This document shows, one piece after another, positions 57,829-64,000 of a DNA stretch of 64,000 nt. Source of the stretch: an uncultured Collinsella sp. (lineage in GTDB: Bacteria > Actinomycetota > Coriobacteriia > Coriobacteriales > Coriobacteriaceae); contig CABUXM010000003.1 in the NCBI GenBank assembly GCA_902495545.1, positions 6,913 to 70,912 of the forward strand, given 5' to 3'. The translations under genes were made by a program, and so were the position numbers. Each line of letters begins with the position of its first letter. Within the stretch, counting starts at the first letter, position 1. The notes under the pieces are model-generated. The model saw only the letters and a program-made list of their open reading frames with translations. It had not been told where the DNA came from and did not search any database.

Positions 57829-58659
57829 TTACTTCTTACGGCGACGAATGATGTGCTGGTTCGAGACCTTCTTCTTCTTGCGCGTACGAAGGCCCTTCGT
57901 CGGCTTACCCCAGGGGGTAACAGAGGGACGACCAGAGGTGTGGTTCTTGCCCTCGCCACCGCCGTGCGGGTGGTCGACAGGGTTCATGACGGTACCGCGG
58001 ACGGTCGGGCGCACGTTCATGTGACGCTTACGGCCGGCCTTGCCGATGACGATGTTGGAGTGATCGGCGTTGCCGACCTCACCGACGGTGGCGCGGCAGG
58101 TAACGAGGATGCGCCGCATCTCGGAGGAAGGCATACGGACGATGGCGTACTTGCCCTCCTTACCCATCAGCTGGCAGGAGTTACCGGCGGAACGGGCGAT
58201 AGCGGCGCCCTTGCCCGGCTGGAACTCGACGGCGTGGATGAGCGTACCGACGGGGATGTCGGCGAGGGGCAGAGCGTTGCCCGGCTTGATGTCGGCGTCA
58301 GAACCGGACATGATGGTCTGACCGACCTCGAGGCCCTTGGGGGCCAGAATGTAGCGCTTCTCACCGTCAGCGTAGTGCAGCAGAGCGATGCGAGCGGAAC
58401 GGTTCGGATCGTACTCGATCGTGGCAACCTTGGCGGGCACGCCGTCCTTGTTGCGCTTGAAGTCGATCACGCGGTAACGACGCTTCACGCCGCCGCCCTG
58501 GTGGCGGGTGGTGATGCGGCCGTTGTTGTTACGACCGGCCTTCTTGGGCAGGGGCTCGAGAAGAGACTTCTCAGGCTTGGTGCAGGTGATCTCGGAGAAG
58601 TCGGAGATCGTCTGCCAACGCCTACCAGCGGAGGTCGGCTTAAGGTGCTTTACAGCCAT
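57829..58659 (-). CDS. rplB: 50S ribosomal protein L2
   Basis: 276 residues. Peptidyl-transferase-centre protein, with the highly conserved NPVDHPHGGGEGKNHTSGR near residue 220. I start at ATG 58659 (AVKHLKPTSAGRR) with AAAGGGA upstream; the 25 extra codons in the frame are not conserved. Confidence 0.97.
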   Translation of the reverse strand: MAVKHLKPTSAGRRWQTISDFSEITCTKPEKSLLEPLPKKAGRNNNGRITTRHQGGGVKRRYRVIDFKRNKDGVPAKVATIEYDPNRSARIALLHYADGEKRYILAPKGLEVGQTIMSGSDADIKPGNALPLADIPVGTLIHAVEFQPGKGAAIARSAGNSCQLMGKEGKYAIVRMPSSEMRRILVTCRATVGEVGNADHSNIVIGKAGRKRHMNVRPTVRGTVMNPVDHPHGGGEGKNHTSGRPSVTPWGKPTKGLRTRKKKKVSNQHIIRRRKK

Positions 58660-58754
58660 TACAATCCCTTTCAATAGGAATCCGTTAGCCATCGCAGACA
58701 GGGATTCGAGGTTCTGCCTCGGGTGCGATGACACCGGACGTATACACGGTTCCG

Positions 58755-58820
58755 GGCGTGTCCATTTTATACGCCCAAAACCTTGAGCTCCCGCCTCCCC
58801 TATTTGGGAGGCATGAGCTC
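58755..58820 (-). promoter_or_regulatory. Structured 180-base gap between rplW and rplB
   Basis: A strong hairpin, GAGCTC-GCCTCCC paired with GGGAGGC-GAGCTC (58785-58820), followed by GGTTTTGG, and a second GGGCGT/ACGCCC hairpin (58755-58775) that encloses TATAAAATGG, a possible -10. Gaps elsewhere in this operon are much shorter. Candidate attenuator, r-protein site or internal promoter. Confidence 0.5.
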
Positions 58821-58838
58821 ACTCAACAGCAGCGAGTC

Positions 58839-59126
58839 TTAGGCCTGGTTGCCAAAGACCTCGATGGTGTCGCCCTCGGCCAGCGTGACGATGGCCTTCT
58901 TCCAAGAACGGGTCTTGCCGGCGACATAGCGCACGCGCTTGGTCTTGGGCTTGACCGTCAGGGTGTTCACGCGAACGACCTTGACGCCGAAGATCTCCTC
59001 GACAGCGTCCTTGATCTGATACTTGTTAGCATCCTTGGCGACCTCGAACGTGTACTTGTTCAGCTCCATGCCGGAGAAGGAACGCTCGGACACGATCGGA
59101 CGGATGATGATCTCGTGGGCGGTCAT
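58839..59126 (-). CDS. rplW: 50S ribosomal protein L23
   Basis: 95 residues. IIRPIVSERS at the start (usual IIKPVVTEKS pattern) and RVNTLTVKPKTKRVRY. Its ATG touches the rplD stop. Confidence 0.96.
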   Translation of the reverse strand: MTAHEIIIRPIVSERSFSGMELNKYTFEVAKDANKYQIKDAVEEIFGVKVVRVNTLTVKPKTKRVRYVAGKTRSWKKAIVTLAEGDTIEVFGNQA

Positions 59127-59753
59127 TTATGCAAGCACCTCCCCGAAGTGAGCGGCGATGTCGGCGGGCATCAGCACAGCGTTATTGTTGACGAGATCGT
59201 AGGTGTTGGCCTCGTCGGCGGTGATGATGAACGTCTTGGGAATGTTGCGGAACGACAGGTAGGCGTTGACGTCCTCATCGCGAACGATGATGGTCAGACG
59301 CTTGCCCTCAAGGCCGAGAGCCTTGAGCATGGCGACGGCAGCCTTGGTGGAAGGCTTCTCGAAGCCGTAGTCGTCGACGAGCACGAGCTCGCCATCGGCC
59401 AGCTTGGCGGACAGCGCAGAGCGCATAGCCAGCTTGACCTCCTTGTTGTTCATACGCTTAGCGTAGGAACGGGGCTTGGGGGCGAAGACGACGCCACCGT
59501 GACGCCACTGGGCAGCACGGATGGAACCCTGGCGGGCACGGCCGGTGCCCTTCTGACGCCAAGGCTTCTTGCCGCCACCGGAAACATCAGAGCGACCCTT
59601 AGCAGACTGGGTGCCCTGACGCCAAGAGGCCATCTGGCACTTGACGATGTGGTGCATAACGTGGATGTTCGGCTCGATGCCGTACACCTCAGCGGCGAGC
59701 TCGGCCTCGGCGACCTTCTTGCCCTCGCTGTTCTTTACTTCAAACTTTGCCAT
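59127..59753 (-). CDS. rplD: 50S ribosomal protein L4
   Basis: 208 residues, with the tunnel loop signature GGKKPWRQKGTGRARQGSIR near residue 60-80. In E. coli L4 autoregulates this operon through a leader upstream of rpsJ. Confidence 0.97.
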   Translation of the reverse strand: MAKFEVKNSEGKKVAEAELAAEVYGIEPNIHVMHHIVKCQMASWRQGTQSAKGRSDVSGGGKKPWRQKGTGRARQGSIRAAQWRHGGVVFAPKPRSYAKRMNNKEVKLAMRSALSAKLADGELVLVDDYGFEKPSTKAAVAMLKALGLEGKRLTIIVRDEDVNAYLSFRNIPKTFIITADEANTYDLVNNNAVLMPADIAAHFGEVLA

Positions 59754-59799
59754 TTAAGTGTTCTCCTTGGTATGACGCTGGGCTAAATGGGCTGGGCCC

Positions 59800-60411
59800 T
59801 TAGGCCATACGGATGGCGACGAGACCATTCTTGGCACCCGGGACAGCGCCCTTGACCAAGATGAGGTTCTGCTCGGCATCGATGCGGACAACGGAAAGGT
59901 TCTTGACGGTAACGCGCTCGTTACCCATGTGACCGGCCATCTTGACGCCCTTGAGGACGCGCGCAGGATAGGCGCACTGACCGATAGAACCGGGGTGACG
60001 CTGGAAGTGAGAACCATGCGTCATAGGACCGCGGCGCTGACCCCAGCGCTTGATGCGACCCTGGAAGCCCTTACCCTTGGAGGTACCGATGACGTCGACC
60101 TTCTCGACATCAGCGAAATCAGCGACGGTGACGACCTCGCCGACCTTGTGCTCCTCGCCGTTCTCGACGCGGACCTCACGAAGGAAGCGGACAGGCTCGA
60201 CGCCAGCCTTGGCGAAGTGACCAGCCATGGGCTTGTTCACGTTCTTGGCCTTGATGTCGCCGAAACCGATCTGGACGGCGTCATAGCCGTCGGTTGCCTG
60301 AGTTTTAACCTGCGAGACAGCGCAGGGGCCAGCCTGGATGACCGTGACGGGGACGACGTTGTCGTTCTCGTCCCAAACCTGGGTCATGCCAATCTTGCGG
60401 CCGAGAATCAT
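59800..60411 (-). CDS. rplC: 50S ribosomal protein L3
   Basis: 203 residues. MILGRKIGMTQVWDE start and the family signature PVRFLREVRVE, then SKGKGFQGRIKRWG. I prefer ATG 60411; a TTG at 60420 is possible. Neither has a good ribosome site (only a GGGAT). It is normally preceded by rpsJ, which is absent here. Confidence 0.95.
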   Translation of the reverse strand: MILGRKIGMTQVWDENDNVVPVTVIQAGPCAVSQVKTQATDGYDAVQIGFGDIKAKNVNKPMAGHFAKAGVEPVRFLREVRVENGEEHKVGEVVTVADFADVEKVDVIGTSKGKGFQGRIKRWGQRRGPMTHGSHFQRHPGSIGQCAYPARVLKGVKMAGHMGNERVTVKNLSVVRIDAEQNLILVKGAVPGAKNGLVAIRMA

Positions 60412-60440
60412 GCTGATCAAGATATGATCCCAACTCTCGC

Positions 60441-60492
60441 GTGGTCTTGGGACAATGCGTACACCACCGAGCGTACGCCCCTAGAGGACCAC
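60441..60492 (-). promoter_or_regulatory. Structured leader upstream of rplC
   Basis: On the minus strand GTGGTC (60487-60492) pairs with GACCAC (60441-60446), enclosing GCGTAC/GTACGC-type pairing (60457-60462 with 60473-60478). It lies 30 bases before the L3 start. A weak -35/-10 pair (TTGTCA 60539-60544, TACAAG 60517-60522, spacing 16) lies just upstream. Confidence 0.4.
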
Positions 60493-60679
60493 TACTTACA
60501 CGACGTGCTCCCCAGCCTTGTATTTCGTCCGGACTACCTGACAACCCTATTAAGCAGGCATTTTGTCCAGCCAGAATACTCCCCTGGTTACACACAGCTG
60601 TTTAGTATACACGGCTGCGGGCGTATCCATCGAGATTCATATTTCACTCACATTGTTTACGCAGGTAAAGTGCGTGGCA

Positions 60680-60844
60680 CGTTCCCAGTGTGCGGCGGAG
60701 GGGGCGGGCCTGAGACATATTAAGCTTGCTGCTCTACAGTCCTGCTCACGACGGAGAGCACATTAAGTGCTCTCCTGTTCGTGCGGAACTCGCGACAACC
60801 TTAATATGTCTCAGGCCCGCCCCCTCCGCCGCACACCGGGAACG
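60680..60844. repeat. Near-perfect 45-bp-arm inverted repeat with structured loop
   Basis: Arm 60680-60724 and arm 60800-60844 are complementary over 45 bases with one mismatch. They are GC-rich, with GGAGGGGGCGGGCCTGAGAC as the core. Pairing extends a few bases outward with one bulge. The 75-base interior holds its own perfect 9-bp hairpin (ggagagcac/gtgctctcc, 60753-60775). Part of the 468-base gap 60412-60879, which shows no gene. Confidence 0.85.
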
Positions 60845-60879
60845 CCACGTTGATGTCTGCTAAACCTTGCTCGCTCAGG

Positions 60880-61506
60880 CTAATGACTTTGTTGGGGATC
60901 GATAATTTGCCGCAAGGTGAACTTGGATTGAGGCGTATCGCCCTCTTCTCCCGACTTTTCCTCGTCAAAATCGAAGATCATGATGGCACAGTTGGGGAGT
61001 TTTGTTGGGAGCTCGAAGCCCTCTGGGGCTGCAGCCTTGATGAATTGGCGGCTGGCGCTGCCGTGGCTTACTGCTAGGAGAGTTTCGATGCCCTCGGCAC
61101 CCATGAGATTGGTAAGGGTGGCTACCATGCGTTCTTGCAGCGCGCGGCTTCCTTCTCCTCCGAAGGGGACCAGGTCCTCGCCCGGATCCCAGACGTCGGT
61201 GGGTAGCGCGTCGTGGGGGCCCTCTTCGAAGGTGCCGTAGCAGCGTTCGATAATGCCTTCGCAGGGGCCGACGGCAGCGTCCGGGCCGAGGAGTTCGGTT
61301 GCGACGAGACTTGCCGTGTCCATGGCTCGGCCTAAGGGCGAAGAGACCACTTTGTCGGGGACAACGTCGTGGCCCTTGAGCCATGCGGCTGCCATTCCCG
61401 CTTGTTTGCGGCCCAGGTCGGTCAACGGTGAATCGCAGCGGCCCTGGACCAGCTTTTTGACGTTGAATTCCGTCTGGCCATGGCGGAGTAGGTATAGGCG
61501 CTTCAT
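60880..61506 (-). CDS. Histidine phosphatase family protein (phosphoglycerate mutase-like)
   Basis: 208 residues. RHGQTEFN at residues 8-15 (catalytic His9), SSPLGRAMDTA, and the second His in SHGSASRQF. It resembles broad phosphatases more than true glycolytic mutases, because it is short of the 230-250 residue mutases. Substrate unknown. Confidence 0.87.
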   Translation of the reverse strand: MKRLYLLRHGQTEFNVKKLVQGRCDSPLTDLGRKQAGMAAAWLKGHDVVPDKVVSSPLGRAMDTASLVATELLGPDAAVGPCEGIIERCYGTFEEGPHDALPTDVWDPGEDLVPFGGEGSRALQERMVATLTNLMGAEGIETLLAVSHGSASRQFIKAAAPEGFELPTKLPNCAIMIFDFDEEKSGEEGDTPQSKFTLRQIIDPQQSH

Positions 61507-61545
61507 GCTCTCCCCTTCTGCATAACTTGCTTTATCGGCACAGCC

Positions 61546-62700
61546 TTACTCGTGGGTATGGCCTACGTAGTCTTCGTCGATCGTAATCTTTGCGACCGAC
61601 TTGGGATATTCCGATTCGACCCGTTGTGCCAGCGCGTGCTTTAAGTCTTCGGCACTCATCTGCAGATCCGAGGGTCGCACGCAGTCAAAAATCACATTGG
61701 TGTGCGTGGGACCCGGCACACAGCGCAGATCGTGAATTGTAAGACGGCTATCGATCTGTTGAGCCATGGCGTTGATGCGCAAACGCATGCTTGCCAGCTT
61801 GGGGTCATCGGTCACGATGGGATCGTAATGGAGCGTGACGATCATGCCGTCTTCGTTCCTAAACGCCTGCTCAATATTGTCGAGCGTGTCATGGCTTTCC
61901 AGAGGGCTGGCCTCGGCTGCCATCTCGGCGTGAGCGCTTGCGAACTTCCTGCCCGGACCATAATCGTGAACCATCAGATCGTGGACGCCCAAAACGCCGG
62001 GGTAGCTCATGATCTTGTCTCGAATGTGCTTGACCAGCTTAGGATCGGGCGCCTGGCCCAAAAGCGGGCTCACTGTATCTTGGATAAGCTCAAAACCACT
62101 CCAGCCAATATAGGCGCCAACGGCAAGGCCGACCCATGCGTCAAGATTGATGTGCGTCACCTGCGAAACAATTGCGCACGCTAACACGGCGCCCGTAGCA
62201 AGAACATCGTTCTTGGAATCCTGCGCGGTCGCATGCAGCGTCTCGGACTCAATGCGGTCACCGAGCTTTTGGTTGAGGGCCGCCATCCACAGCTTTACAA
62301 CCATCGAAAGTGCCAGGACTGCCACCAGGGCAAGCGAGAACTCGACAGGTTCGGGGTGGATGACGCGCTCAACCGAGGACTTGATAAGCTCAAGGCCGAT
62401 CAGCAGTACGAGCGCCGCCACGACCAGACCCGAGAGATACTCGTAGCGACCGTGGCCGTAAGGATGCTCGGGGTCTGCTGGCTTGCCCGCCAGCTTAAAG
62501 CCAAGCACGCTCACGATGTTCGAGCTGGCATCAGACAGATTATTCATGGCATCCGCCACGATCGAAACCGATCCCGACAGCACGCCAATTGCGCCCTTTG
62601 CAGCGCATAGTGCCACATTGGCGAGAATACACACCACGCCCGTCAACGTGCCCACGCGCGCACGGTCGCCCTGCGCACGCTTAACAATCCACTCGACCAT
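61546..62700 (-). CDS. Cation diffusion facilitator family transporter
   Basis: 384 residues. Six hydrophobic segments in the first ~210 residues, with metal-binding positions in VADAMNNLSDA (TM2) and HATAQDSKNDV (TM5). The C-terminal cytoplasmic domain has HDLMVHDYGPGRKFASAH typical of CDF exporters. It is longer than most bacterial CDFs because of an extra C-terminal ~90 residues. Zinc, manganese or iron are likely substrates. Terminator of the downstream gene follows its start side. Confidence 0.9.
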   Translation of the reverse strand: MVEWIVKRAQGDRARVGTLTGVVCILANVALCAAKGAIGVLSGSVSIVADAMNNLSDASSNIVSVLGFKLAGKPADPEHPYGHGRYEYLSGLVVAALVLLIGLELIKSSVERVIHPEPVEFSLALVAVLALSMVVKLWMAALNQKLGDRIESETLHATAQDSKNDVLATGAVLACAIVSQVTHINLDAWVGLAVGAYIGWSGFELIQDTVSPLLGQAPDPKLVKHIRDKIMSYPGVLGVHDLMVHDYGPGRKFASAHAEMAAEASPLESHDTLDNIEQAFRNEDGMIVTLHYDPIVTDDPKLASMRLRINAMAQQIDSRLTIHDLRCVPGPTHTNVIFDCVRPSDLQMSAEDLKHALAQRVESEYPKSVAKITIDEDYVGHTHE

Positions 62701-62777
62701 CTACATCCGCCCCCACGGTACTACCTATATATCTATTGCTCAAACGGATTGTAGTGTAGCCACTTTATCCCCCAGAT

Positions 62778-62813
62778 ACAAAAAAGGCCGCAACCCACAC
62801 GGGCCACGGCCTT
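62778..62813 (-). terminator. Terminator after the PTS gene
   Basis: aaggccg (62784-62790) pairs with cggcctt (62807-62813), with ccc/ggg inside, and the minus strand continues with TTTTTTG. It lies about 40 bases past the EIIC stop. Confidence 0.85.
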
Positions 62814-62851
62814 GGAATGTGGCAAAGGAATCGTCCTTGTGTCGCACAGGT

Positions 62852-64000
62852 TTACGCGCTTACTTCGGCCACGCTCTTCGAGGTTTCGGGTGAATCGGCT
62901 CCGTCTTCTGCCGCCTGCCCCTTCGTCGGCACCACACCAAAGCAGTAGCTCAGCGCCGCAGACACCGCAAATGCCACACCGCCGGCAGCGCAGCACCACA
63001 GCAGGTTCGAGATGCCGCCCGTGGCAAAGCCAATGACCATAAGGACATTCGTCATGCCGATGGTATAGGCCGTAACGTGGCCCACGGCCGCAACAAGGCC
63101 TCCGACGGCGCCGCCAATGGCCATGCACGTCAGGCACCTGCCATATTTAAAGCCGCAACCGTACAGCGCCGGCTCGCTTACGCCGCCAAGAACACCCGAG
63201 ATTGAATAGCCCAGCATGAGCGCCTTCTCGTCCTTATCCGCAACGCGAAGCGACGCGCCAAAGGGCATGCCCCAAACGGCGAACGTTGCCATCGTCGCGG
63301 CGATCAGGATGCACGAATCCGTTCCCACACTCATAAACTGCGCATAGGCGAGCGATAGGACAACGTTGCTGACGCCGGCGATCTTTAGGAACTCCCAGCC
63401 CGCAGCAAGCCCCATGAGCGTGAGCAGCGACACGATGCCACCGGAATTGCCAAGCATAAACATAAGCTGGCCCAACAGCATGCCCAGATAGCTGCCCGCC
63501 GGTGCCGTAATACACAGCGAAACCGGAACCATGACAAGCATGGTCGCAAACGGAACAAACGAAAACGCCACGGCCCTAGGGATAACGCGCTGAAAGAAAC
63601 ACTCCACTCGCCATAGCACAGGCACCGAAAGGAGAACTGGAATAACAGTCGTCGTGTAATCGTTGACCGGCGCGGGAAGCAGACCATACACGGAAGTCAT
63701 CGATGCCCCCGTCGTCGATGCGGCATCGACGAGCTTGAGCAGATCGGGCGCAATCAATACGCCGCCCAGCATCATACCCAGCTGCTCCGAGCAACCGAGC
63801 TGGCGGGCGGCCGCCCAACCAAGATAGATGGGCAAAAAGTAGTAGCCGGCGTTATAGAGCCAACTGTAGAACAGGCGATAGATTTCGGAATCGGCAGACC
63901 ACAGGCCCAGCATGCCTTCGCCCATAATGACGGCGACGGTGCGGAACAACGCCGCGCAGACAATAAACGGCAGCGCCGACATCATGCTTTTGGACAGATA
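62852..64000 (-). CDS. PTS system EIIC component, glucoside/sucrose type, 5' end outside window
   Basis: The visible 382 residues are the C-terminal part of a beta-glucoside-type EIIC: many hydrophobic segments, GYYFLPIYLGWAAARQLG, GGVLIAPDLL, and GVLGGVSEPALYGCGFKYG. The EIIB domain, if fused, would lie beyond position 64000. Coding continues through 64000 with no stop. No EIIA domain follows at the C-terminus. Sugar specificity unassigned. Confidence 0.87.
   Translation of the reverse strand, partial: YLSKSMMSALPFIVCAALFRTVAVIMGEGMLGLWSADSEIYRLFYSWLYNAGYYFLPIYLGWAAARQLGCSEQLGMMLGGVLIAPDLLKLVDAASTTGASMTSVYGLLPAPVNDYTTTVIPVLLSVPVLWRVECFFQRVIPRAVAFSFVPFATMLVMVPVSLCITAPAGSYLGMLLGQLMFMLGNSGGIVSLLTLMGLAAGWEFLKIAGVSNVVLSLAYAQFMSVGTDSCILIAATMATFAVWGMPFGASLRVADKDEKALMLGYSISGVLGGVSEPALYGCGFKYGRCLTCMAIGGAVGGLVAAVGHVTAYTIGMTNVLMVIGFATGGISNLLWCCAAGGVAFAVSAALSYCFGVVPTKGQAAEDGADSPETSKSVAEVSA

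Overview
The window reads as the chromosome of a high-G+C, anaerobic gut actinobacterium of the class Coriobacteriia, most probably Collinsella or a close relative. This rests on gene content (zinc-type S14, actinobacterial-style L24 with a Cys-rich tail, selenium/molybdenum hydroxylase maturation genes, anaerobic purine catabolism genes) and is inference, not a database match. No tRNA or rRNA gene, transposase, integrase or CRISPR array was seen.

Layout. (1) 1-13.2 kb holds housekeeping genes: the 3' end of citrate synthase, two Cof-type HAD phosphatases, adenine deaminase, tyrS, a U32 peptidase-family protein, a class A penicillin-binding protein, argR, a family 2 glycosyltransferase and truA. 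(2) 13.2-23.0 kb holds, all on the minus strand, the distal half of the ribosomal protein super-operon: rplE-rpsZ-rpsH-rplF-rplR-rpsE-rpmD-rplO-secY-adk-map, then infA-rpmJ-rpsM-rpsK-rpsD-rpoA-rplQ. (3) 23.3-48.9 kb is mostly a purine/urate degradation island: xdhC, yqeB, yqeC, hydantoinase, mocA, ygeW, ygeY, ygeX, an xdhD-type molybdenum hydroxylase, a four-cluster ferredoxin, ygfK, ssnA, an NCS2 purine permease and ridA. Each half of the catabolic set lies beside a PAS/HTH regulator of the YheO/DauR type. Between the halves is a variable patch with an unknown membrane protein, a DUF4143 ATPase, an unknown small protein and a decayed AbiE toxin-antitoxin pair. (4) 49.2-54.3 kb holds a second U32 protein, an RluA-type pseudouridine synthase, a DeoR regulator and a Gfo/Idh/MocA oxidoreductase. 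(5) 54.6-60.4 kb holds the proximal half of the ribosomal super-operon (rplC-rplD-rplW-rplB-rpsS-rplV-rpsC-rplP-rpmC-rpsQ-rplN-rplX). (6) 60.9-64.0 kb holds a histidine phosphatase, a cation diffusion facilitator and a truncated PTS EIIC.

The most striking observation is that regions 2 and 5 are two colinear, same-strand halves of the normally continuous S10-spc-alpha operon. They are separated at the rplX|rplE junction by about 31.6 kb. The break looks settled: rplX is followed by a strong intrinsic terminator and rplE is preceded by a plausible sigma-70 promoter. rpsJ, normally just upstream of rplC, is also absent.

Pathway logic (known families, inferred here). The permease imports purines or urate. 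XdhD, the ferredoxin and YgfK handle purine-ring redox steps. SsnA and HydA act as amidohydrolases, YgeW (carbamoyltransferase-like) and YgeY (M20 hydrolase) process ring-opened intermediates, and YgeX releases ammonia from 2,3-diaminopropionate. That last step makes 2-aminoacrylate, the RidA substrate. xdhC, yqeB, yqeC and mocA mature the molybdenum cofactor. ygfK carries an apparent single-base frameshift, so the pathway may be impaired in this strain unless this is a sequence error.

Several extragenic repeat families are visible: GGGACGTTC elements, GTTGCGGTG inverted repeats, GGGACGCAGTTTCC inverted repeats, a 33-bp iteron array and a 45-bp-arm inverted repeat upstream of rplC.
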